From a virus, in the IMG/VR virus record IMGVR_UViG_3300044815_000065, positions 1 to 20,939 of that record: a stretch of DNA of 20,939 nt. The stretch is one strand, 5' to 3'. This document shows positions 14,011-20,894 of the stretch, in pieces. Under the pieces are notes generated by a model that ran no database searches, was not told the origin of the DNA, and saw only the letters and a program-made list of their open reading frames with translations. Within the stretch, counting starts at the first letter, position 1; every line of letters begins with the position of its first letter. A program made the position numbers and the translations under genes.

Positions 14011-14580
14011 TTAGCGGGCGGCTCGGGTCTTCCCGAACATGGCCACCATGTCATTGCTGGTGATGCTGACGTAGCGGTCAGCTTGGCGGCGCAGGTCTTC
14101 GGAAACTTGGGTGTCTTCCGAGATGATGGTCACGCGCACGCCACAGTCCTGCACGGCCGCGACCAGCGGGGCGAAATCGCCGTCGCCCGAGAACAGCAGG
14201 ATGTGATCGACCTTGCCGCCGTAGGCCGCTTTCAGCATGGCGATGGCGATTTCCATGTCCATGCTGTTCTTGACGCGACGCTGGCCTTCACGGTTGGTGA
14301 ATTCCTGCGCGGGCTTGGTGTGCATCACGAAGCCGTTGAAGCTCAGCCAATCGACGAGCTTCATCGCTGGAGCGTAGTCGTTCGCGTCGCTGGCCACGGC
14401 GGTGAAATAGTTGGTGCGGACGTACTTGCAGACATCGTCCGTTTCGAAGTGCTGGATCAGCAGCTTCCAGTCGAAGTCCTTTTCGGTGCGCTTGACCGAA
14501 TTGTAGAAATTCGGGCCGTCGATGAAAATCATCACGCGTTCCGAGAACGCTACCCCAAAGGGGGAAACCACATGCGTCAT
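14011..14580 (-). CDS. NYN/LabA-type (PIN-like) RNase (189 aa)
   Basis: The frame is open further upstream, but the ATG at 14580 has GGAG at 5-base spacing and gives the expected domain start. The fold is a NYN (PIN-like) nuclease: VMIFIDGPNFY with D21, NSMDMEIAIAML with D108, and ILLFSGDGDFAPLV with D133 and D135. These acidic residues bind metal for RNA cleavage. Family members (LabA, DUF88) are common in bacteria and are putative RNases. In a phage it may degrade host RNA or act against a defence; this is inference. It follows the SleB gene after a 73-base gap and ends at a strong terminator. Confidence 0.85.
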   Translation of the reverse strand: MTHVVSPFGVAFSERVMIFIDGPNFYNSVKRTEKDFDWKLLIQHFETDDVCKYVRTNYFTAVASDANDYAPAMKLVDWLSFNGFVMHTKPAQEFTNREGQRRVKNSMDMEIAIAMLKAAYGGKVDHILLFSGDGDFAPLVAAVQDCGVRVTIISEDTQVSEDLRRQADRYVSITSNDMVAMFGKTRAAR

Positions 14581-14631
14581 AATTGCTCCAGAATGTATCG
14601 CGGCTATCTGCCGCCGTATCGCAAACTGGAA

Positions 14632-14656
14632 CATACACAAAGAAAATAGCTCGTCA
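14632..14656 (-). terminator. Weak A/T-rich hairpin after the SleB gene
   Basis: On the minus strand AAAATAG, an 8-base loop (TTGACGAG) and CTATTTT follow directly after the SleB stop, with TTTTCTT at the end. The stem has only one GC pair, so termination would be inefficient. The loop's TTGACG could instead be a -35 box for the NYN gene, but no matching -10 is clear. Confidence 0.3.
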
Positions 14657-15295
14657 ACTATTTTTAGAAGGCAAGCTGTAGAAAATGTGATTGGCGACCT
14701 TACTAACTGGAACCATTTCACTTGCCCAGTAAGGTTTTACAGCCGTGGTGTGATAGTAGACCGCCCCATTTGTAGGATCAGGCGACTTGTCACTCAGGAT
14801 TTCGCGGGCGATCTTGTTAGCCTTCTGCCATGCCACGAAATCTCTATAGGAACCACTGGTTTTGAATTCAGCGAACCATTCGTCGAAATCTCGACCATCT
14901 GGCGCGCGTCTATCCCGAACCATGGCCCAGATGTTAGCCATGTCTTTTATAGCGGCTCTATTTGGATCACCGGAATTCCAGCAAGAGAATTGCTTGTCCT
15001 TCTTGATCACGCCCGGTAGACCGATACCGAACATCTTCTTGTGAGCATCAACGCGGTTTTTGATGACGTGCCCCACGGCGTTCATGCCCTCGGCGCCATG
15101 GCCGCGAGCTTCACCCCAGATCGTCGCAGTCAGAACCGCCACGTCGCGGCTGTACGACGTGGCGGCCGGTTGATCCTTTACCACCGAGTGCCCAACAGGG
15201 GTTGCCAGTAATGCTCCACCCAGCATAGCCGCACCAAGCGTCTTGCGGATGTCCTCGTCGATCATCTCGTCAGTAAAAAGTTCGTTTACGCGCAT
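14654..15295 (-). CDS. SleB/CwlJ-type cell wall hydrolase (213 aa)
   Basis: A Hydrolase_2 (SleB) family peptidoglycan hydrolase, likely a lysin. The core shows LTATIWGEARGHGAEGMNAV (55-74, E62 the probable catalytic acid), HVIKNRVDAH, KQFSCWN (101-107), and GAVYYHTTAVKPYWA near the end followed by a final HIFYSLP. The N-terminus is acidic (NELFTDEMIDEDIRK), then a hydrophobic stretch of about 16 residues (LGAAMLGGALLATPVG), which could be a signal-anchor for export. The ATG lies only 4 bases after GATAAATA and lacks a properly spaced Shine-Dalgarno sequence; an ATG at residue 11 is an alternative. It lies 19 bases downstream of the DNA ligase gene. Confidence 0.85.
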   Translation of the reverse strand: MRVNELFTDEMIDEDIRKTLGAAMLGGALLATPVGHSVVKDQPAATSYSRDVAVLTATIWGEARGHGAEGMNAVGHVIKNRVDAHKKMFGIGLPGVIKKDKQFSCWNSGDPNRAAIKDMANIWAMVRDRRAPDGRDFDEWFAEFKTSGSYRDFVAWQKANKIAREILSDKSPDPTNGAVYYHTTAVKPYWASEMVPVSKVANHIFYSLPSKNS

Positions 15296-15299
15296 CCTT

Positions 15300-15307
15300 T
15301 ATTTATC
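15300..15307 (-). promoter_or_regulatory. Late-promoter-like motif GATAAATA before the SleB gene
   Basis: On the minus strand GATAAATA is followed by AAGG and the ATG. It is the same octamer, preceded by C, as at the first HNH gene. It sits in the short gap between ligase and SleB, as expected for a late lysis gene given its own promoter. Confidence 0.5.
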
Positions 15308-15314
15308 GGATGAC

Positions 15315-16700
15315 TTACAGCTTTTCACCCGGAACAGTTCCTCGGAAACCCTTGAATCGTGGGAAACGAAGCGAATAGTTGTTGGTTCCGATATTGTCAC
15401 CTTCCTGCGAAAAAGCATCGGCCCTGACTTCGACGATCATGCCCATCACGAGCGATTGATCTTCCCAGAATTCCCGAACCTGTTTGTCGGTGAAACCGCC
15501 TCCGACATTGACCTTGATGAACTTGCCATCGTCCTCGCCTTCGCAGACCAAGGCGCCGAGCAAACCCTTTCGCTTGCCTTCTTCCTTACCAATGTCGACT
15601 CCGACCACGGTCAGACTGACTTCGATGAACGGCTTGACCTTCAGCCACGAGGCGGTTCGACGGGTCACGTAGGGTGCCAGCGGGTCCTTGACCATGATGC
15701 CTTCGTAACCGGCCTCGACGGTCGTCTTGTTGAACTCGGCAAAAGTCTTCTGACCGTCATCGGTGTCCAGATCGACCAGCAACTTAGGAATCACGTAGAC
15801 CAGACCGTTGGTGATCTGGAAATGACCCTGCTCCTGCATTTCCACCAAGAATCCGTGGCGTTCTTCCTGTGTCTTATCGCACTTACCCTCGAAGAAATCC
15901 TTCTTGGGAACGATGTCGAACACCGCCAGCCGGGCGAGGCTGGTGTCCACGTCAGAGCGACGGTTGACCTGACGCATCAGGTCTTGGAAACTTTTGGAAA
16001 CGACCTCCCCGTCGAGAACCATCGACACCGGGATAACGTCCAGCAACGGGGTGAGCGCGGTGGTGATCTCGGTGAAATTCTCGTTGGGCTTGCCCTCGCG
16101 AGTGTACTGGATGACGCGACCGAGTTCCTTATCCAGAACCGTCAGCAGGCGCACGCCGTCGAGCTTGGCATCCAGCAGCTTGCGACCGGCAACCTTCTTG
16201 GTGTGAGCCGGATCGGAGCCGTCCTTGGCCAGTTGGCACGAGAACACGTAGGTCAGGAGCGCATGGGCCTGCGCAGCCCAAGCCGAATGTTCCTCGACAA
16301 TCTTTAGTAGAACCTTGTTGGTCGTGGACACGTCCACACCGCACTTCAGGTCTTTCAGCAAGATGCGACGGAAGAAACCATTCCACTCGGCGATGTTGCT
16401 GTTGTCAGCCGCTTCAATCAGGGCATCCCGCGCGGCGTGTCCGGTCAGTTGCCTAGTTTCCAGCTTGCTTGCCAGTTCGACTAGGTTGTCGAAGTTGAAA
16501 GAGAACGGACCTTCGTCCGTTTCGTCGTCTTCGATGTATGGAGCTTTCTTGATCCCGTAGGTGATCATCTTGTCGAATGCCATTCGGGCTCCGAGGAAGA
16601 ACGTTCGTTCTCCGGAGAGGAAGGCTTCAGTCAGGATTTTTTCTTTTTCGAGACGAGAATTCGTCGCCTCAAGGGCGTAGATAATATCGATCGTGGACAA
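15315..16700 (-). CDS. ATP-dependent DNA ligase, T4 gp30-type (461 aa)
   Basis: This seals nicks using ATP during phage replication and repair. An N-terminal helical domain (about 1-170) precedes the nucleotidyltransferase core: motif I KLDGVR (179-184; K179 is the AMP-accepting lysine), LDGEVV (motif III, 229-234), VFDIV (260-264), EGIMVKDP (motif IV, 333-340) and WLKVKP (motif V, 352-357). The C-terminal OB-fold includes GALVCEGEDDGKFIKVNVGG and ends with LRFPRFKGFR. Length is near T4 ligase (487 aa). It starts with TTG, and AAGG lies 7 bases before it; the start is only two bases beyond the stop of the upstream membrane-protein gene, so the two are coupled. Confidence 0.92.
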   Translation of the reverse strand: MSTIDIIYALEATNSRLEKEKILTEAFLSGERTFFLGARMAFDKMITYGIKKAPYIEDDETDEGPFSFNFDNLVELASKLETRQLTGHAARDALIEAADNSNIAEWNGFFRRILLKDLKCGVDVSTTNKVLLKIVEEHSAWAAQAHALLTYVFSCQLAKDGSDPAHTKKVAGRKLLDAKLDGVRLLTVLDKELGRVIQYTREGKPNENFTEITTALTPLLDVIPVSMVLDGEVVSKSFQDLMRQVNRRSDVDTSLARLAVFDIVPKKDFFEGKCDKTQEERHGFLVEMQEQGHFQITNGLVYVIPKLLVDLDTDDGQKTFAEFNKTTVEAGYEGIMVKDPLAPYVTRRTASWLKVKPFIEVSLTVVGVDIGKEEGKRKGLLGALVCEGEDDGKFIKVNVGGGFTDKQVREFWEDQSLVMGMIVEVRADAFSQEGDNIGTNNYSLRFPRFKGFRGTVPGEKL

Positions 16701-16702
16701 TG

Positions 16703-16906
16703 TTATGCCTTGTAAAAGGCAACCACTCTACTCATCCAATTGAATACGGACTTGGTAAGAGAAATTGCGAAAAAAATGGGCCAGAGAAGGGCTCCGGGAA
16801 TAGTCCTCTGCGGGCAGTCTTCAATGAAGACTTCCCCGTGCGCTAGCTTGTAGTGAGCCCACAATGCAACTCCTACAACCAGCCAGATGACAAATGCCAC
16901 GGCCAT
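16703..16906 (-). CDS. Small membrane protein (67 aa)
   Basis: The first ~19 residues (AVAFVIWLVVGVALWAHYK) and a later stretch (PGALLWPIFFAISLTKSVF, about 37-55) are hydrophobic, with a charged loop (HGEVFIEDCPQRT) between and a basic tail. This suggests a two-span membrane protein. The ribosome-binding site is weak. It lies directly upstream of the ligase gene, whose ribosome-binding site lies in its last codons. No function can be given. Confidence 0.6.
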   Translation of the reverse strand: MAVAFVIWLVVGVALWAHYKLAHGEVFIEDCPQRTIPGALLWPIFFAISLTKSVFNWMSRVVAFYKA

Positions 16907-16947
16907 AAATCTATTTTCTGTTAACCATATTTCTAACGCAATATAAA

Positions 16948-17577
16948 TCAGCCCTTACGCAGCAGATTCATGATACTTTCCAATTCACTCTTGGAGATAA
17001 CCGTGTACCCCTGATCGTTTAGGAGGTCCAAGAGTCCTTGTGGTTGATCGTAATCAACCGTCTTGTACTTATCCGGAAGCTCGTGCCATTGGCGCAAAAG
17101 CGGATGAGTCTTGTTGCTAATGCTGACCGTCAGTCCATAACGCCATCCACCATCGGTGCGTTCCTTGAACCAATCATCATGCTGTTTCTTCGCCCACGCG
17201 GTGCATAGCTCGGTGAAACTGTGGTCCTTGATCTCAATGGACGGGAGGTCCATCGCATTATTGGCCTGAGCCGACGACACCTCAATATCGAAATCAACGT
17301 CGGGGTTTTTCTTCGTGAAATGCTCGACCATCGGCTCAATCTCAACATCTGTCATGTCGCGTGTCAGCGGAATGATGTATTCAAATCCATCCGTGGTCTG
17401 ACGACATACCATAGATGCACTGCGGCGGCCGGTATCATCGGTGGTTTGGCAAGTCGTCATAATGCCATTAGGGAGCATATCCTTGGCGGCTTTGAACCAT
17501 GCAGACACTGTTTCGTTCGGAAGCTCTTTCCCGACGACGAGTTTTGCATAACGTTGGATGTTGACTGGTTCGTTCAT
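16948..17577 (-). CDS. RyR-domain protein (209 aa)
   Basis: Residues ~124-193 match the RyR domain first named in ryanodine receptors and also found in bacteria and phages. The matching parts are LCTAWAKKQHDDWFKERTDG, GGWRYG (143-148), KTHPLLRQWHELPDKYK (156-172), then a final LLDLLNDQGYTV helix-strand. The ligand in prokaryotes is unknown; a nucleotide-derived small molecule has been proposed for related defence proteins. The N-terminal ~110 residues are unrecognised. I chose the ATG at 17577, 5 bases after GGTGG; an ATG one codon earlier and GTG or TTG just upstream also exist. The CTAAATA motif lies about 23 bases before the start, a normal late-promoter layout. Confidence 0.75.
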   Translation of the reverse strand: MNEPVNIQRYAKLVVGKELPNETVSAWFKAAKDMLPNGIMTTCQTTDDTGRRSASMVCRQTTDGFEYIIPLTRDMTDVEIEPMVEHFTKKNPDVDFDIEVSSAQANNAMDLPSIEIKDHSFTELCTAWAKKQHDDWFKERTDGGWRYGLTVSISNKTHPLLRQWHELPDKYKTVDYDQPQGLLDLLNDQGYTVISKSELESIMNLLRKG

Positions 17578-17599
17578 CATTTCCACCAAATTTCACAAA

Positions 17600-17606
17600 T
17601 ATTTAG
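17600..17606 (-). promoter_or_regulatory. Late-promoter-like motif CTAAATA before the RyR gene
   Basis: On the minus strand CTAAATA is followed by about 22 bases containing GGTGG and then the ATG. This copy has a spacing that allows a normal leader and ribosome-binding site, which supports a promoter role for the motif set. Confidence 0.5.
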
Positions 17607-17620
17607 CAAGCGATTCATAA

Positions 17621-17651
17621 GGAAAAGGGCGGGAACCGAAGTCCCCGCCCT
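17621..17651 (-). terminator. Second of two tandem terminators after the 1038-aa gene
   Basis: On the minus strand AGGGCGGG pairs with CCCGCCCT, and the stem extends through GAC/GTT (one G-U) to a UUCG tetraloop, 11 bp in all. TTTTCC follows. It backs up the first terminator and shields the RyR promoter. Confidence 0.85.
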
Positions 17652-17660
17652 CAAACTTTT

Positions 17661-17685
17661 CAAAAGAGGGGCCTAAACCCCTCTC
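17661..17685 (-). terminator. First of two tandem terminators after the 1038-aa gene
   Basis: On the minus strand AGAGGGG, loop TTTAGG, CCCCTCT and then TTT. It lies just after the stop of the long fibre gene. Confidence 0.8.
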
Positions 17686-17690
17686 CGAAA

Positions 17691-20600
17691 TTAGGCCGCC
17701 ATGTACTCGACATAGACCTTGGCCGAGCCAGTGCCCGAAACCGCGCCAGCGATGGTAGCTTGGATCGTTCCATCGACGTAGTCCTTGGCCGTATCCACAA
17801 TGTAGATACCAGCAGAGCCTTCATCGATATCATTCGCGCCAGCCAGTTCGTTGGACGTACCTTCAGCCGAACCAACCGTGATCGTGACACCCGAGTTGAA
17901 GGCGCCGGTGATCAGCACACGAATGCGCAGAACCGTTCCGGTGACTTCGTCGAGGGTAACCGCGCCGTTGGTTTCAGTCAGGGTCGCAACGATGGTCTTG
18001 ACGTGACCGACTTCGGCGGCGGCGATTGCCGTGCCGAGTTGGCCGAGATTGACCGCGTCAGTCGAAGCAACAGCGTTACCCACGAACAGGACGCGAGCGT
18101 TCGAGACGCTGACGTTGCCGAGGCCCTTAGGAGCCCAGACGAGGTCGAGGTTCGAACCCGTGCCGTCAACACCGAACTCAACCGAGTTCGTGCCGTTGGT
18201 GACCGTAGCGAAGGCCGTAGCGTTCGCATCGCCATAGAACTTGGCGATAGCCGTGCCGTCTTCGGCGCCGACCGTGATTTCGTCCGACAGCAGGAGCAGA
18301 GCGCCGCCGCCGAAACCACCAGCAACGGTCATCGAGTAACCGTCGTCGGCTTGGATCACACCAACGCCGGTCTCACCGATGATGACGTGGCCGCTACCTT
18401 GACCAACCAGTCGCAGATCAACATCCGTACCCAGACCCGTAGCGCGCAGAGCGATCTCACCAGCCACGCCAGCGTCGATAGCCAGCTTGGAGTCGGTGTC
18501 GTCAGTGGAAACAACGGTCAGGACCGTGGTCGCCGTGCCAGCAACGTCGAGCTTGGTTTCGATCAGTTGAGCAGCAACGTGAACCGAGTTCAGGTTATCT
18601 TCGGTACGGATCGTGTCTTGCGACAGGTTCGCGACCGAGTTGGCCAGATCGAACAGAGCCGTGTCGAGCAGGTTGTCAGCACCCTTCAGCGACGTGGCGT
18701 TGGCGATGTAATGCGCCGTGGCGTTCGCAGTATAGGTACCGTCCGCGCCGAGACCCGCGCCCAGTTCGATGGCGTTGATTTCGGTAGCGGCATTGCCAAC
18801 AGTCGAAGACAGAGCGACAACAGTGTTCGACAGCGTGGAGACATTGGCGTTCGTGTTGGCTACCGTGCTCGTCAGAGCGACAACAGTGTTCGACAGGGTC
18901 GAAACGTTAGCGTTCGTGTTGGCAAGATTGGCGGCGGCAGCGACTACGGTGTTCGACAGCGTGGAGACATTCGCGTTCACAAGATCAACGCGACCCGACA
19001 GGATAACAACATTGGCGTTCGTGTTAGCGATATTAGCGGCCAGAGCAGCGTCGCCGTCCGCGCGGTCGATGATTTCGTCTGCCAGATCAGCAGCGACATC
19101 AGCAATAGCGTTAGCGTAGTCAGCGGTTTCCAGAGCATCGACGCGAGCCGTCAGAGTGACGGCATTGGCGTTGGTGTTGGCGATGTCAGCAGCCAGAGCC
19201 GTGTCAGCAGCTTCCAGATCGGACACAGCGTCGGCGAGGTCCGAAGCGACGTTCGCAACCGAGTTGGCGACCAGAGCGGTAGCAGCAGCGGCAGCGTTAG
19301 CAGCGTTCGTGACTTCCAGTTGACGAGCAGCGGTATAGGCTCCGTCGATGGAGACGGTGTAACCAGTGTCAACCGTACCGGCAACGTCGATTTCGCCAGC
19401 GGTACCGGCGACGGTCGAGTCGGTGTTGTCGATCTTGTCGATGGTTCCAGCGTTGTTCCAGACCAGACCATCATTGGCGTTGTAGAAGATAGCGTCTTCG
19501 GTATTGTCACCAGCGGTGAACCAACCAGCAACCGTGATCTTGTAGTAATCGCCCGGATTCTTGCCATCAGCCGCAAGTTCACGAACGTCGATAGCGCTCG
19601 CCGCGTCGATGCCATCAGTACCGTCCAGAACGCCAACGTAGTTGAAGGCGTTACCCAGAGCGGCAACCTTGGCTTCGACCCACTGCATGTTGGCAGCGTC
19701 GGTGTCGAGAACCGGGTCAGAAACGTTGTGGATGACGTTGTTGCCCATGTTCAGAGCACCGGTCATCGCAACCGAACCGTTCTTCAGAACAGCGTTGGCG
19801 GTCAGAGCAGCCAGATCGTCGGCGACATCAACGATGGCGTTGGAGTTCAGCGAGTCGGCAGCAACGCGAGCGTTGGTTTCGGCCAGCAGATCAGCAGCAA
19901 CATCAGCGATAGCGTTGGAGTTCAGCGAGTCGGCAGCAACGCGAGCGTTACCTTCATCCGACAGGTCTTGCGTGAGTTCGGCGATAGCCGCGCCGTAGTC
20001 AGCAGCTTCCAGATCATCAACTCGACCCGTCAGGGTGACGACGTTGGCTTCCAGTTCAACGACCGAGTTCGTCAGGCCGCCCGTGGTGGCTTCGACAGCA
20101 TCAACGCGAGCCGACAGAGTGACGACGTTGGCGTTAGTGTTGGCGACGTTCAGAGCAGCTTGGTTGGCTGTAGCATTGGCAATAGCCGAGGCAGCAACTG
20201 CGTTCGCAGCGGACGAAGCAACAGTGCCGATGGCGCCGTCGAGAGTTTCGACCGCACCGACGAGGTCCGTAGCGTTGGCCAGATAGTTACCAGCGGCGAG
20301 GGTCAGCGTACCGTCCGGAGCCAGACCGACCGAAGTCTCAACCTGATCAAGTTCCGACTGGGCAGCGATAGCGTTGGCAGCGGCATTGGCCACGTCCGAA
20401 GCCAGAACCGAGTCAGCGAGGACACGAGCATCGACTTCAGCCTTCAGGCCGGTGTCGAGCAGAGATTCGGCGTTGAACAGAGACGTAGCATTGCCCAGAT
20501 AGTTCGATCCGACCGGGGCAGTGTAGGAACCGTCAACGCCGAGACCGGCGCCGAGTTCGATAGCATTGAGTTCGGCCAGAATAGCAGCCGTGTTCGACGC

Positions 20601-20807
20601 GACGTTCGCGACAGCGTTTGAAAGCTGTCCGAACGTGACGGCATCGCCCGCATTAGTACCTTCCGCGATTTGGAAGCGAACGAAGGCATTGCCCGCCGCA
20701 TTCTTAGCCGCGAACGTGCCTTCGGTCTGGGTGAGGCGTGCGCCGCCCTTACCAAACTGCACATCAGTACCAACACCGACCATACCGAAATTTTTGATAT
20801 TAGCCAT
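17691..20807 (-). CDS. Long tail-fibre-like protein (1038 aa)
   Basis: The N-terminus (ANIKNFGMVGVGTDVQFGKG) is homologous to that of the 607-aa protein and to T4-like cyanophage fibre proteins, and is probably the particle-attachment segment. Then follow three copies of a ~42-residue GL-x-x-DG-T-Y...NATSL unit (78-120, 152-192, 675-717), long Ala/Asn/Val coiled-coil-like heptads (ANTNANV...), and a fibre motif MTGALNMGNNVIHNVSDP (348-365) ending in DAANMQWVEAKV. A beta domain lies at ~385-500, and a beta-rich region (~760-910) precedes GQLGTAIA. The last ~80 residues (ITVGSAEGTSNELAGANDID to VYVEY) resemble the C-terminus of the 359-aa protein. The ATG has AGGAGA upstream in a leader similar to that of the 607-aa gene. 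It likely forms a trimeric receptor-binding fibre. Confidence 0.85.
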   Translation of the reverse strand: MANIKNFGMVGVGTDVQFGKGGARLTQTEGTFAAKNAAGNAFVRFQIAEGTNAGDAVTFGQLSNAVANVASNTAAILAELNAIELGAGLGVDGSYTAPVGSNYLGNATSLFNAESLLDTGLKAEVDARVLADSVLASDVANAAANAIAAQSELDQVETSVGLAPDGTLTLAAGNYLANATDLVGAVETLDGAIGTVASSAANAVAASAIANATANQAALNVANTNANVVTLSARVDAVEATTGGLTNSVVELEANVVTLTGRVDDLEAADYGAAIAELTQDLSDEGNARVAADSLNSNAIADVAADLLAETNARVAADSLNSNAIVDVADDLAALTANAVLKNGSVAMTGALNMGNNVIHNVSDPVLDTDAANMQWVEAKVAALGNAFNYVGVLDGTDGIDAASAIDVRELAADGKNPGDYYKITVAGWFTAGDNTEDAIFYNANDGLVWNNAGTIDKIDNTDSTVAGTAGEIDVAGTVDTGYTVSIDGAYTAARQLEVTNAANAAAAATALVANSVANVASDLADAVSDLEAADTALAADIANTNANAVTLTARVDALETADYANAIADVAADLADEIIDRADGDAALAANIANTNANVVILSGRVDLVNANVSTLSNTVVAAAANLANTNANVSTLSNTVVALTSTVANTNANVSTLSNTVVALSSTVGNAATEINAIELGAGLGADGTYTANATAHYIANATSLKGADNLLDTALFDLANSVANLSQDTIRTEDNLNSVHVAAQLIETKLDVAGTATTVLTVVSTDDTDSKLAIDAGVAGEIALRATGLGTDVDLRLVGQGSGHVIIGETGVGVIQADDGYSMTVAGGFGGGALLLLSDEITVGAEDGTAIAKFYGDANATAFATVTNGTNSVEFGVDGTGSNLDLVWAPKGLGNVSVSNARVLFVGNAVASTDAVNLGQLGTAIAAAEVGHVKTIVATLTETNGAVTLDEVTGTVLRIRVLITGAFNSGVTITVGSAEGTSNELAGANDIDEGSAGIYIVDTAKDYVDGTIQATIAGAVSGTGSAKVYVEYMAA
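18795..18986 (-). repeat. Tandem 21-codon repeats in the fibre gene
   Basis: Three consecutive copies of a unit reading ANTNANVSTLSNTVVAL plus STV-like residues, about 63 bp each, with close DNA identity (GTGTTCGACAG recurs on the plus strand). This is typical of fibre-shaft coiled-coil growth by repeat duplication; copy number could change by slippage. Confidence 0.7.
19809..19949 (-). repeat. Two-copy 75-bp repeat in the fibre gene
   Basis: The segment NARVAADSLNSNAI-x-DVA-x-DL occurs twice, 75 bp apart (residues 287-308 and 312-333), nearly identical at DNA level, including GAGTTCAGCGAGTCGGCAGC on the plus strand. It indicates recent duplication in the shaft. Confidence 0.7.
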
Positions 20808-20870
20808 ATGTGAAGTTCTCCTATAGGTGATACCTCACGCAAGCCAATGTGCCCGCGTGGGAAGCGTTGA

Positions 20871-20877
20871 TATTTAG
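20871..20877 (-). promoter_or_regulatory. Late-promoter-like motif CTAAATA before the 1038-aa gene
   Basis: On the minus strand CTAAATA lies 63 bases before the ATG. The leader between carries a short CACGC/GCGTG inverted repeat and an AGGT-ATC-ACCT mini-hairpin before the AGGAGA ribosome-binding site. Nothing else is seen in the 20808-20894 gap. Confidence 0.45.
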
Positions 20878-20894
20878 CCCGTACCTACGGAAAT

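Noticed and set aside
14581-14721. Upstream extension of the NYN gene by 47 residues
   Set aside because: The extension runs into the end of the SleB gene and lacks a ribosome-binding site, while the ATG at 14580 has GGAG at proper spacing and fits the domain start.
15243-16307. 354-codon plus-strand frame opposite the DNA ligase
   Set aside because: The ligase motifs are complete on the minus strand; the antisense frame has no start signal or recognisable domain.
17760-20621. A stop-free frame of 953 codons on the plus strand, opposite the 1038-aa fibre gene
   Set aside because: It is an antisense shadow: the Ala/Asn/Thr-rich repeats of the real gene give few stops on the other strand. The translation is a Val/Gly/Arg/Ser mixture with no domains, and there is no ribosome-binding site.
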